A stretch of 64,000 bases of DNA from Bacteroidales bacterium (GTDB lineage: Bacteria > Bacteroidota > Bacteroidia > Bacteroidales > VadinHA17). The notes below the pieces were generated by a model. It was not told where the DNA came from, ran no database searches, and saw only the letters and a program-made list of their open reading frames with translations. The stretch is from the NCBI GenBank assembly GCA_016715075.1, contig JADKBK010000012.1, positions 151,786-215,785 of the forward strand, written 5' to 3'. The position numbers and the translations under genes are program-made. Shown in pieces: positions 43,598-54,080 of the stretch. Every line of letters starts with the position of its first letter. Position 1 is the stretch's first letter.

Positions 43598-46586
43598 ATG
43601 AACCCTGTAAGGTCATTCTTGTTATTACTGATCTTTTTGGCAGTTTTAACCGGTCTTCACTATGTTATTCCGGTTAGCTGGTTGTTTCCTCCTGTCAGTA
43701 CTTTTATTCCGGATAACCTTATAAATAGCTTTTTTTCAGTAAGTAACAGATCAGGATCTGATCCGTCTGAGACTGATTCCGTTTCAATACCCAGGGTATT
43801 ACCTGATACGGCTCCGGTAATTGATACTCTTTCCCATCCACAGGTTGAGATTAAAGCTGACCCCTTGGATATATTCCTCGATTCCCTGAGATACTCAAAA
43901 GGTCAGGTCAGAGTTATGTACTACGGCGACTCGCAGATTGAAGGAGACAGAATTACTTCATACCTCCGGCAATCATTGCGGAAGGGACGCAGCGGTACCG
44001 GGCCCGGACTGCTTCTTCCATTAATGCCTGTGATGTACACCAAGTCGGTATGGGTGCGATCATCATCAAACTGGAAAAAATATAATTATCTTTCTTACAG
44101 AGATGGAAAAATAAGCCATAATAACCTTGGCCCTTTCATGGCAGTATGTCGTTTTCTTCCTGAAGGGGAAAAAACTTCCGGCCCGGAAAAGGCCAGTATC
44201 AGGATAAGGTCATCTAATGTGTCAGACAGTTTATCAGCTCAATATGATTACCTGCGGATTTTCTACGGAAATACAACTGATTGGGTAAGAGTGGATGTGA
44301 AGACACAGGATGACATAATTTTCTCAGATACCCTGAAATTGGGCAATGGCTTCAATGAGACCGGCTGCAGCCTGAACAGAGCGAAGGAAATAATCATTGA
44401 ATTTGAAGGAATTTCCAGTCCCGATATTTATGGTTTAAGTATTGAAAGCAGGAATGGAATCATTGTTGACAATATTCCGCAGCGTGGAAGCGCCGGGCTC
44501 GAATTTACAATGGTTGGTAAAGCCAACCTTGAAGAAACATACAGGACTCTTAAGCCTGATCTTTTTATACTTCATTATGGCCTTAACATTGTAAAAAATG
44601 TCAGAAACGATTATTCCTATTTTCAGAAGGGTCTGGAAAGACAGCTGGATCTTCTTAAAGAGATAGCTCCCACTACACCCATACTCGTTTTAAGTCTGAC
44701 CGATATGGCTGAGTCGAGAGGCGACAGCATACGATCGTTCAGAAATATTCCAGATATAATTGAAGCTCAGAGAAGGGCAACAAGCGATGCCGGAGCGGCA
44801 TTCTGGAATTCATACAGGTCAATGGGAGGGGAGTCATCTATAATCAGCTGGGCTGAAAAAAATCCACCACTGGCTCAAAAAGATTATGTGCACTTTACTT
44901 ATCCTGGAGCAGATACACTTTCAAAAATACTTACAGATGCGCTCTTTTCGGCAAAAGCGGCTGATACAGCCACTCTGGCAACTATTATTATTAAACCAGA
45001 TACTGCTCGCAGTGCCATAGTTACCTCCGTTCCGGAATATAAGGTTGACAATGATAAGAGTAATTTTCCGGAAACACTTATATCAGCAATATTCAGCTAT
45101 GATCCTGACAGACCAATGATATTTACCACAGGTGTCTTCTGGCTCTTTTTTCTGATTGTACTAGGCGGATATAGCCTGGTTTATAAAAAGCTGAATATCA
45201 GAAATATATATCTGTTCCTGAGCAGTCTGTTCTTCTACTACAAAGCCGGAGGTCTTTTTTTGTTTATCCTGCTGTTTGTAACAGTTGTGGATTACACCTT
45301 CGGTCTTTTATTATACAGGGCTGAAAGAAAGACAGTAAGGAAATTCTTTGTTTTTCTCAGTCTTGTCTCGAACCTTGGACTTCTTGTTTATTTTAAATAC
45401 TCTGGATTTATTGTCAATTCGATAAATGAAATAGCAGGTACAGATTTAAAAGTCTATGACCTGTTTTCATCATTATCAAATTCTCTCCTGGGGACATCCT
45501 TTGACATTACTGGTATCATACTTCCGGTCGGAATATCCTTTTTTACATTTCAGTCACTCAGTTACATAATTGATCTCTACAGGGGGAAAATGGAACCGGT
45601 AAGGAATATTATTGACTTTGGTTTCTATGTATCATTCTTTCCGCATCTCGTTGCCGGTCCTATTGTGAGGGCATCTGTTTTTATTCCTCAGATATATCAG
45701 GAGTTCAGACTCTCCAGGCATGAATTTAGCCATGCTGTATTTATGATATCCAAGGGGCTGATCAAGAAGGTTATTATCTCAAATTTTATTGCTCTTAATC
45801 TTGTTGACAGGGTTTTTGATGCCCCATATATCTATTCAGGGTTCGAGAACCTGATGGCTATATATGGATATGGACTTCAGATTTACTGTGATTTTTCAGG
45901 CTATACCGATATTGCAATAGGAGTTGCTCTGATAATAGGCTTCAGACTGCCGATAAATTTTTATTCCCCATACAAGGCCTCAAGTATTGCGGACTTCTGG
46001 AAAAGATGGCATATTTCTCTTTCGCAATGGCTTCGGGATTATATCTATATTTCGATTGGAGGCAACAGGAAGGGAAAGATCAGGACCTATATCAACCTTA
46101 TGATTACCATGCTGCTTGGGGGCTTGTGGCATGGCGCTTCATTAAAGTATGTTATCTGGGGAGGTCTGCATGGCACAGGCCTTGTATTTAACAAGATCTG
46201 GAATTCAATTTTCAGTAGTCATAAAAGGAGTGGCTGGCTTGGAAAGGCAGCAGCTATATTCATAACATTCCATTTTGTAAATTTCTGCTGGATCCTCTTT
46301 AGAGCCCGCTGGCATGGCTAGTGTAGGTGCAATGCTTAAACAGATCTTCGGGAGTTTTTCGCCTGGTTCGTATATGACTGTAGTACCTGCTTATATTAAC
46401 GCCTTTCTGCTTATAGCTGCGGGATATGCAATCCATTTTCTGCCGGAAAAGATTAAAGAGTCATACCGGGGACTTTTTATCAGGATACCTCTTGCAGCAC
46501 AAATGGCGGTAGTAATGGCTGTAGCCATCCTCCTGTTCCAGATGAGGGGCACAGATGTAATACCGTTTATATATTTCAGGTTCTGA
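43598..46586 (+). CDS. Fused SGNH hydrolase-MBOAT O-acyltransferase, one frameshift near the 3' end
   Basis: About 996 residues when repaired. After an N-terminal helix comes an SGNH/GDSL-like domain with S112 (YYGDSQIEGD) and D429-x-x-H432, then ~12 helices of an MBOAT enzyme (VGISFFTFQSLSYIIDLYRG, FPHLVAGPIVRAS, FWKRWHISLSQWLRDYI, and the catalytic His ~844 in GGLWHGAS). The frame ends at 46321 in FRARWHG; the rest (MASVGAMLKQIFGSF...) continues in another frame to 46586, so one extra or two missing bases lie near 46305-46314. It probably acetylates a secreted or envelope polysaccharide. Confidence 0.88.
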
Positions 46587-46689
46587 AGATGTTATCCGGA
46601 GTGAACCTTCATTTGTTCCGGAGATGTCATCCTGTGAGAAGCAACGGATCTCCCGGATTTTGTTCTGTACTTTATTAATTTACTGTCTT

Positions 46690-49600
46690 ATGAAAAACTA
46701 TCTTCTGTTTCTGTTTTTACTGCTGCCTGGATGTAAGCAGACAAATCAATACACTAAAATTTCGGACTCGATTGACTTCAGGGAGTTTGAAAACCCATCA
46801 AAGAATTACAGGGCAGTTCCTTTCTGGTCTCTCAATGACCTTCTTGATTCTGCTGAACTGGACCGGCAGATAGTTGAGTTTACCAAGGGCGGATATGGAG
46901 GAGTCTACCTTCACAGCCGTACAGGCTTATTAACGGAATACCTGGGAAAAGACTGGTGGAAGGCAATGGATGCAGGTGTAGAGGCATGCAGAAGAAATAA
47001 TGTGTATGCATGGTTTTATGACGAAGACAAGTGGCCAAGCGGATTTGCCGGAGGTATGGTTCCTTTGAAGAGTGAAGATTATCATGCACGCTGCCTTATG
47101 CGTTTGAGTAAAGGGAAAAAGGTTCCTGACGGAGCAACTGTCTTACATGAAGATAATAACTGGTATTACCTGTCATACAAGGCAAGGAGCGGTAGCGCCT
47201 GGTTCAATGGGACATGCTATGTTGACCTGCTGAATCCCTCAATGGTAAAGGAGTTTATTGAATCCAGCTACGTTCCTTATGCAGATCGCTACAGGAAGGA
47301 TTTTGGAAAAACTGCCCTGGGAATTTTTACGGATGAACCACAGTTCTTCCCGATAACGGATGGAATTGATCATGACGGAGTACAACCTTTTTCACCTGTT
47401 CTTATTAATAAGTTCAAACAGGATAATGGATATGATTTAATTCCGGTAATTACATCACTCTTCGATACAATTCCGGGTTATGAGAAGGTCAGGATTGATT
47501 ATTACCGGACTTTGTCACGACAGATGGAAGCAAGTTTCAGCAAGCAGATCGGAGATTTCTGCGCCTCGCGCAATATGATGTTCACCGGACATTACAACGG
47601 GGAGGACGGACTCACCAGTGTCAGGAATAATGTAGGTGATCTGATGATACAGCTCCGTCATATGCAGCAACCAGGACTTGATCATCTGGGCCTTCATATT
47701 GATGGCGCCTTATATGCAATAAGGAATATATCTTCCGTGTCCAATCAATACGGGATCCCACGCAGATTATCCGAGGCATATGGTATCAGCGGTCAGAATA
47801 TGAATTTTGAAGACAGGGCCTGGATTGCCTCATGGCATACCCTGAACGGCGTTAATCATCTTTGTCCGCACCTGGCCCTCTATAGTATGAAGGGGACCAG
47901 AAAAAGAGATTATCCTCCGACGCTAAGTTCCCAACAGCCATACTGGCAGTATAATAAGCTGCTCGAGGATTATGTTGCAAGGTTGTGCTATGTGACAACC
48001 GTAGGTAAATATTCTTCTGAATTTCTGGTAGTCAATCCTCTGGAGAGTGAATATATAGAAGGAGGTATCAATATGAAGTCAGGAACCAGGCGAACATGGC
48101 ATCTCCTTAATCTGCTTGAAGTGTTACAGGTTACGCATCGGAACTATGATCTTGGCGATGAGCAGGTCCTCTCTGAAATTGCACGGGTAGAGAAGAATAA
48201 AATTGTGGTTGGCGAACAGACCTATAAAGGAGTCATTCTGCCTGGTATGCTTACTATCAGGAAGTCTACAGCAGATCTCCTCAGACAATTCGCAGCTTCC
48301 GGCGGAAGGATTATTGCTACTGAAATGCCGTTATATATTGACGGCAATAATGATCCCGAACAGATTAAGGCTTTAAAGGATATTATCACACTTACAGATG
48401 CAGGGAATTTTCAATCAGTTTTGCAGAAGGAGGTATTGCCTGATGTTATGATTACTGGTGAAAACACAGGAGATGTATGGATAAGTCATAGAATATCAAG
48501 TGATAAACATATATTGCAGGTGACAAATACATCGAGACAGAAGACAATCAGATGTAAAATAGCCTTTAGGGAAAACCCTGTAAATATTATACTTCTTGAC
48601 CCTTCAAGCGGCAAAGCTTATACTATAGAAAACAGTGAAGGCTATGAGTTGCTGCTTCATCCTGCCCAGAGTTATATACTTGCTGATGAGAAGCTTGTAC
48701 AGGGCTATATCTCGTCTGGTGCGTATTCTGTTCCTGAAGGTGAAAAAGAGCTGCTTACGATCTCAGGGGATTGGACAGGAAAACGGCTTGATGTAAACGC
48801 CATGACACTGGATTTTGCTCGATATTCGGTTGACGGAGGAAAATCGTTCAGCCAGCCAGAACCTGTAATAGGAATTCATGAGAGGTTCACAGCCTCGCAG
48901 TATAATGGTCCGCTTATCCTTGCATTTGATTTTAATGCCGACTATATCCCATCAAAATGCGACCTTGTCATAGAGCAGCCTGAGATGTTTTCAGCTATTG
49001 AGGTTAACGGTAAAGCTGTGAAATTTGATGGTAAGACCTTTTACAGGGACCTGACCTTTAAAACCGTTGCAGTATCTGATCTGGTAGCGGATGGATCCAA
49101 TACTGTACTGCTTTCACTGAATTACAGGGCGCCTGTTCCGGAGAGCCGCAATCCTTTTGAACGGTACGGAAGCGAGATTGAGAGTATATACCTGACAGGT
49201 GAATTTGCCATAAAAGCAGATACCTCAAAAAGACCAGCGGAGCCATCGCAGCATAATGCCCGCGGTTTCCTCGTGTCAAAAGCGGTTCATCATTTTTCAT
49301 CCTTCACAATTACAGAAGAAAAATCACTTTTTACCGGGGACCTTGTCTCGCAGGGATATCCCTTTTATAATGGTAGTTTCATGCTTGAAAAAAGCTTCGA
49401 AATCACCAGACTGGAAAAGGATAAAAAATATCTTCTTAAGTTTCCTTTGAGTGAAGCCATTATTATAAAGGTGAAAATTAACGGAAATGACCTGCCCCCT
49501 GTGGCGTGGTCACCATGGGAAGTTGATATTACTGACGCTTTAAAAGAGGGTACCAATGAAGTCAGTATTACACTTATTAATTCGTTAAGGAATCTTCTCG

Positions 49601-49812
49601 GGCCGCATCACAATGCAGAAGGGGAGCTGATAGAGCTTTCTCCGGAGAGTTTTACAGGAGCCAGTACATGGACAACTAACCGGAAAGGGGAGGCTGACTG
49701 GTATGAGCGGAGACTAAAGGGGGATGAAAATACCAATATCTGGCGTGATGATTACTGTATGATACCTTTTGGGCTGCTGGAAAATGCTGTGATAGTGGAA
49801 CGAGCCAGGTAG
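46690..49812 (+). CDS. Large glycoside hydrolase lipoprotein, GH106-like
   Basis: A 1040-residue lipoprotein (lipobox LLPGC) starting at ATG 46690. The N-terminal half resembles GH106-type alpha-L-rhamnosidases and related proteins (VPFWSLNDLLDSAELDRQI, GGYGGVYLHSRTG, WFYDEDKWPSG, GIFTDEPQFF with a likely catalytic Asp/Glu, TGHYNGEDG, HTLNGVNHLCPHLALYS); the C-terminal third looks like GH2-type sugar-binding beta-sandwiches (VKINGNDLPPVAWSPWEVDIT). It would attack a plant or algal polysaccharide. No SusC/SusD pair is nearby. The exact family is not certain. Confidence 0.8.
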   Translation: MKNYLLFLFLLLPGCKQTNQYTKISDSIDFREFENPSKNYRAVPFWSLNDLLDSAELDRQIVEFTKGGYGGVYLHSRTGLLTEYLGKDWWKAMDAGVEACRRNNVYAWFYDEDKWPSGFAGGMVPLKSEDYHARCLMRLSKGKKVPDGATVLHEDNNWYYLSYKARSGSAWFNGTCYVDLLNPSMVKEFIESSYVPYADRYRKDFGKTALGIFTDEPQFFPITDGIDHDGVQPFSPVLINKFKQDNGYDLIPVITSLFDTIPGYEKVRIDYYRTLSRQMEASFSKQIGDFCASRNMMFTGHYNGEDGLTSVRNNVGDLMIQLRHMQQPGLDHLGLHIDGALYAIRNISSVSNQYGIPRRLSEAYGISGQNMNFEDRAWIASWHTLNGVNHLCPHLALYSMKGTRKRDYPPTLSSQQPYWQYNKLLEDYVARLCYVTTVGKYSSEFLVVNPLESEYIEGGINMKSGTRRTWHLLNLLEVLQVTHRNYDLGDEQVLSEIARVEKNKIVVGEQTYKGVILPGMLTIRKSTADLLRQFAASGGRIIATEMPLYIDGNNDPEQIKALKDIITLTDAGNFQSVLQKEVLPDVMITGENTGDVWISHRISSDKHILQVTNTSRQKTIRCKIAFRENPVNIILLDPSSGKAYTIENSEGYELLLHPAQSYILADEKLVQGYISSGAYSVPEGEKELLTISGDWTGKRLDVNAMTLDFARYSVDGGKSFSQPEPVIGIHERFTASQYNGPLILAFDFNADYIPSKCDLVIEQPEMFSAIEVNGKAVKFDGKTFYRDLTFKTVAVSDLVADGSNTVLLSLNYRAPVPESRNPFERYGSEIESIYLTGEFAIKADTSKRPAEPSQHNARGFLVSKAVHHFSSFTITEEKSLFTGDLVSQGYPFYNGSFMLEKSFEITRLEKDKKYLLKFPLSEAIIIKVKINGNDLPPVAWSPWEVDITDALKEGTNEVSITLINSLRNLLGPHHNAEGELIELSPESFTGASTWTTNRKGEADWYERRLKGDENTNIWRDDYCMIPFGLLENAVIVERAR

Positions 49813-49817
49813 GAATT

Positions 49818-51046
49818 CTATAAATAAACCTGCGTGTTTTTATCTTCTTTCACAAATGGTGCAATTGCCCTGTTGTAAATTCCCTGTACATATGCAATTG
49901 CCATTCCATAATTGGTAACAGGTACACCGGCTCTGACTGCCGGCTGAAGACGGTTATGGATCTGTTTTCTTGTTATCATGCAGCCCCCGCATTGTACTAC
50001 AAGCGCGTAATCATTAATCGGTCTGGGTAAAGGATCATGTCCTGCAACCACATCATATTCGATTTTTTTACCAGTGAATGCGGTGATCCACCGTGGTATT
50101 TTTGTTCTGCCAATATCGTCACATGACACATGATGGGTGCATGATTCAAGGAGAAGAACCCTGTCTCCGTCTTTCAAATCAGATATCCTTGGAGTTCCTT
50201 TCAGATAGTTATCGAAATCACCCTTGAACCTGGCAAGCATAATACTGAAACTGGTCAGCGGTATGTCACTGGGAACAGATGCATCGGCTTTTACAAATAC
50301 CTGCGAGTCGGTAACAACAAGGGCTGGCTTTATTTTTGTCTTCTTAAGGAAACTGTCAACTTCCCTCTCTTTCAGGATAATAGCCACAGCATCATTGTCG
50401 AGGATATCCCTGATTGCCTGTACCTGCGGAAGAATTAGTCTTCCCGCCGGCGCTTCTACGTCTATTGGGGTAATAAGCAGGACAATATCCCCGTAGCTGA
50501 TCAGATCACCCAGCAGGGTGGGAGTCCTGTAGGAGTGCTCAGGGATTGTTTTGCTGATAAGAGATATAAGCTCTTCGTAATTACGTTTGTCGAGTGAGGA
50601 GAATTCAAAAAGTATTGTCCCGGTGAGAGCGGTGATTTTATTTTAAAATCAGTGGTAGCTTCCTCAAGATCCGATTTGCTGTGAATTACAATAAAGGGAA
50701 TATCCTGTTCATGGAACCTTTTTATCAGGCCATCCTCAAATTCCCCCCAGTAATTAGCCGTAACGACGAGGAGTGCCAGGTCGGTAAGTTCCAAAGTTCT
50801 TACTGTCCGTTCAACTCTTTTATCTCCCAGTTCCCCGTCATCATCAATCCCTGCAGTATCTATCAGGATAACAGGTCCGAAGCCGGTTATCTCAAATGAT
50901 TTCTTTACAGGATCGGTAGTAGTTCCGGCCTGCGCCGAGACAATGGCAATATCCTGTCCTGCAAGACAGTTAATGAGACTGCTCTTACCATTATTGCGGC
51001 GGCCGTAAATACCGATATGAGGTTTTGACTCTCTTCCTCTGGACAT
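49818..51046 (-). CDS. hydF: [FeFe]-hydrogenase maturation GTPase HydF, one frameshift
   Basis: Start ATG at 51046 gives the GTPase domain (GRRNNGKSS, AGTTTDPVKK, DTAGIDDDGELG). The frame ends at 50501 after a shift in an A-run (T-run on the plus strand near 50637-50643). Adding one A restores KITALTGTILFEF and continues in the second frame through TPTLLGDLISYGD and AIILKEREVDS to the Fe-S domain with C-T-H-H (ESCTHHVSC) and C-G-G-C. Restored length ~410 residues, normal for HydF. It is the scaffold for the H-cluster. aspA lies upstream on the same strand; hydE, hydG and hydrogenase genes are not in the window. Confidence 0.9.
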
Positions 51047-51078
51047 CCTGTAAATTTTTATTTCAAATTTAATAAAAT

Positions 51079-51172
51079 TACTCTCTGTGTTCCTCTGTGC
51101 TCCCGAAAGCTTCCCGATGGCTATCGAAGGGACTCTGTGTTCTCCCTGCCTTCCGGCAGGCAGGCGTGTCAG
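51079..51172. repeat. CTCTGTG words and CCTGCC palindrome between aspA and hydF
   Basis: CTCTCTGTGTTCCTCTGTGC and GGACTCTGTGTTCT words, then CCTGCCTTCCGGCAGG, a perfect short palindrome (51149-51164). Same word family as at 30.5 kb. May act as a terminator after aspA. Confidence 0.55.
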
Positions 51173-51218
51173 TTATTTTCTTGTTATACAGGTATTCACA
51201 GGGATCAGCTGAGATCAA

Positions 51219-52661
51219 TTATAATGTCAGATCATCAAGAGTGAACCCCAGTTTCAGCAGATTACCCGGCTGGAGAATAGTCCGGAGTTTTGAGTCTTCA
51301 AGATAATTCAGAATACTGTTTGCTTCAAAGATATCGAGCTGTTTCTCCTTCATCAGCCTGGCAATTTCAGCTGCTTTATGATAACCGATATGCGGAGTAA
51401 GGGCTGTGGTGGCTGAAGGACTGTGGATAAGAGCATTATAGCCTGTTGACTCGTTGATTTTAATTGCATCAAACAGGTTAAGCAGGAGTGAGCTGTTACC
51501 TGATATCAGCAGATTGATGCTTTCTATCAGGGCATATCCTATTACCGGAAGATATGCATTCAGCTCCAGTGTTCCCTGTGAACAAAGCGAGCTTATAAGA
51601 ACATCATTTGAATAGATCTTGTGCGATGATGATATTATGAATTCAGGTATAACCGGATTTATCTTCCCTGGCATAATTGTGCTTCCAACCTGACGTTCAG
51701 GTAGGGATATCGATCTGATGGCTGAAACATCAGAGGAAAGAAGACGCAGATCGGAGGATATCTTTTCAAGGTTAACCGCATGGGCTTTTAATGTGGCGTG
51801 GATCTCAACCCACCTGTCAAGATTTGAGGTGGCGTCGGAGAGATTTTCGCTGTGCGCCACCGGGAGACCGGTAAGGTTTCGCAATTCGGGAACAACTTCC
51901 ATGATAAAAAATCTTGGTAAGGATAATCCAGTACCAATGGCCCCGCCACCGAGATTTACCTGTTTTATTCTCTCGGAGCATTTGGATACCCTCCACCAGT
52001 CACGCGAAAGAGCTTCATTATAGGTGCTGAAGAGTAAGCCGATTGATGACGGAACAGCCTCCATCATCTGTGTATATCCGGGCCGGAGCTTCTCCCTGTT
52101 TGCCTTTTCCAGTTTCTCAACTCTCTGTCTCAGGAGGTTTATATTCTCTTCAAGTGATTGTAACAGCTTCATGACAGCTATAGTCAAGGCTGTTGGTATT
52201 ACATCATTTGTCGACTGGAAAATATTTGCATGTTCCAATGGGTCAATAAAAACATAATCACCATACATATGCCCTGATTTCTGTAGAGCTGAATTAGTTA
52301 TGATCTCATTGATATTCATATTAATACTTGTCCCGGCGCCTCCCTGCACAGCCGGCACAATAAAGTGTTCATAGTGGATACCGTCGGCAACTTCAAGAGC
52401 AGCACTGATCAAAGGATCGAGTATGTCATTTGTAATAAAATCAAGTTGAGGTATCTCTCCGTTCTTTTTTACTGCAGCATCCCTGAATTTCTTATAAGTC
52501 AGGTAACAAGCCAGTTTGGTTGTACCAACAGCTTTATACCATTCAAGCGGAAAAACGGTATTCCCGGGAAAATTCTCTTTCGCCCTCTGCGCATGTATTC
52601 CATAAAGGGCATTGGCAGGTATCTGCTTCTCTCCCAGGCTGTCTTTTTCTATCCGGTACAT
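51219..52661 (-). CDS. aspA: Aspartate ammonia-lyase-like enzyme (fumarase/aspartase superfamily)
   Basis: A 480-residue enzyme of usual length with QGGAGTSINMNINEII, the NDVIPTA segment and the superfamily signature GSTIMPGKINPV, which carries the catalytic loop Ser. It would convert aspartate to fumarate and ammonia. It is directly upstream of hydF in the same direction. Homologues of aspartase are known to recur in [FeFe]-hydrogenase maturation gene clusters, so a link to H-cluster assembly is plausible, though general amino acid catabolism cannot be excluded. Confidence 0.9.
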   Translation of the reverse strand: MYRIEKDSLGEKQIPANALYGIHAQRAKENFPGNTVFPLEWYKAVGTTKLACYLTYKKFRDAAVKKNGEIPQLDFITNDILDPLISAALEVADGIHYEHFIVPAVQGGAGTSINMNINEIITNSALQKSGHMYGDYVFIDPLEHANIFQSTNDVIPTALTIAVMKLLQSLEENINLLRQRVEKLEKANREKLRPGYTQMMEAVPSSIGLLFSTYNEALSRDWWRVSKCSERIKQVNLGGGAIGTGLSLPRFFIMEVVPELRNLTGLPVAHSENLSDATSNLDRWVEIHATLKAHAVNLEKISSDLRLLSSDVSAIRSISLPERQVGSTIMPGKINPVIPEFIISSSHKIYSNDVLISSLCSQGTLELNAYLPVIGYALIESINLLISGNSSLLLNLFDAIKINESTGYNALIHSPSATTALTPHIGYHKAAEIARLMKEKQLDIFEANSILNYLEDSKLRTILQPGNLLKLGFTLDDLTL

Positions 52662-52760
52662 TCATTTATCTGTTTTCTCTGTGAACTCTGTTCTTGCACC
52701 GTGTATACACGATAAAAGTTAATCGGGTAGGAACCGGGGATCACAGAGGTACACTGAGAT

Positions 52761-53936
52761 TTATGTATTGTTTCCTGAAACAGGTTTTGCATAAGCAAGC
52801 ACATCTTTCCCAGTAATTTCATTGGGGCAGAGGATGATCAGTCTTTCCAGGACATTCCTGAATTCCCTGATATTCCCGGTCCATTGTATTTTCTGGAGTT
52901 CATCTATTGCATCCTTCGTAATATTCTTCCTGCTCATGCCGTACTCGCCGCAGATAAGTGAGTTAAAGTGTTCTGCCAGCAGGGGGATATCGTCCGATCT
53001 CTCATTCAGGCTTGGTACATGTATCAGGATGACGCTAAGCCTGTGATAGAGATCCTCTCTGAAATTGTTATTTTCAATCTCCTTTTTTATATTCTTGTTG
53101 GTTGCCGTTATGACTCTGACATTTACATGAATATCCTTATCAGATCCGACCCTTGTGATCTTGTTCTCCTGCAGGGCTCTCAGAACTTTAGCCTGAGCTG
53201 AAAGACTCATATCCCCGATCTCATCAAGAAACAGCGTGCCTCCGTTAGCCTGTTCAAATTTACCTATCCTTTGCTTGATAGCTGAGGTGAAAGATCCTTT
53301 TTCGTGTCCGAATAATTCACTTTCAATAAGTTCAGATGGTATTGCCGCGCAATTAACTTCTACAAACGGTCCTTTTGCCCTGTTGCTTTTTTCGTGTATC
53401 TGGTGAGCCACGAGCTCTTTCCCTGTACCATTTGAGCCTGTGATAAGCACTCGTGCCTCTGTGGAGGCAACCCTGTCGATCATTGTCTTAACCTGATCTA
53501 TAGCTTCAGAGTTTCCGACGATTTCATACATCTTGCTTACCTTGTTCTTCAGCACCTGTGTCTGAGTGATAAGTGTTGACTTATCCATTGCATTACGGAT
53601 GGTTATCAGGAGTCTGTTCAGATCCAGAGGCTTTTCGAGAAAATCGTAGGCTCCCTTCTTTATTGCTTCAACGGCTGTGTCTATATTGCCATGACCTGAG
53701 ATCATAATTACAGGCACATCAGATGATGTCTCCTCAATTTTCCCCAGAACCTCAATGCCATCCATCTTTGCCATTTTAATGTCGCAAAGGACCACATCAT
53801 ATGAGTTTGAGGCAAACATTTCAATGCCTTTGGGACCATCTTCAGCAAGGTCAACCTCGTGCTTCTCATACTCAAGAACCTCCTTGAGTGTATTCCGGAT
53901 GGCTCTTTCATCGTCTATAACAAGGATCTTTGACAT
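52761..53936 (-). CDS. NtrC-type response regulator lacking a C-terminal HTH
   Basis: A 391-residue protein: receiver domain with D52 (DVVLCDIKM) and a nearby K, then an AAA+ domain with Walker A GSNGTGKE (167-174) and NGGTLFLDEIGDMS (Walker B). Two features are odd. The sigma54-contacting GAFTGA loop reads GSFTSA (214-219), and the sequence ends shortly after the AAA+ lid (LERLIILCPNEITGKDVL) with no Fis-type HTH. It might not activate sigma54 promoters by the usual route. No partner kinase is adjacent. Confidence 0.9.
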   Translation of the reverse strand: MSKILVIDDERAIRNTLKEVLEYEKHEVDLAEDGPKGIEMFASNSYDVVLCDIKMAKMDGIEVLGKIEETSSDVPVIMISGHGNIDTAVEAIKKGAYDFLEKPLDLNRLLITIRNAMDKSTLITQTQVLKNKVSKMYEIVGNSEAIDQVKTMIDRVASTEARVLITGSNGTGKELVAHQIHEKSNRAKGPFVEVNCAAIPSELIESELFGHEKGSFTSAIKQRIGKFEQANGGTLFLDEIGDMSLSAQAKVLRALQENKITRVGSDKDIHVNVRVITATNKNIKKEIENNNFREDLYHRLSVILIHVPSLNERSDDIPLLAEHFNSLICGEYGMSRKNITKDAIDELQKIQWTGNIREFRNVLERLIILCPNEITGKDVLAYAKPVSGNNT

Positions 53937-53960
53937 TATTGTTAATTTTTAGTTTTTTAA

Positions 53961-54076
53961 ACACGGAGTACCACGGAGTCTTCACGGAGTTACACTGAGT
54001 CAGGAAGTCTCCCTGTCATCTTTCCTTCTTGCCCTGCGCCCTGCGCCATGAGCCCTGAGCCCTGAGCCCTGAGCCC
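53961..54076 (-). repeat. CACGGAGT words and GGGCTCA array after the ABC permease gene
   Basis: On the plus strand, CACGGAGTACCACGGAGTC words (53961-54002) are followed by GCCCTGCGCC and (GAGCCCT)n to 54076. Read on the minus strand this is (AGGGCTC)n beginning right after the permease stop at 54081, the same orientation relative to its gene as the other arrays. Confidence 0.8.
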
Positions 54077-54080
54077 TTTT

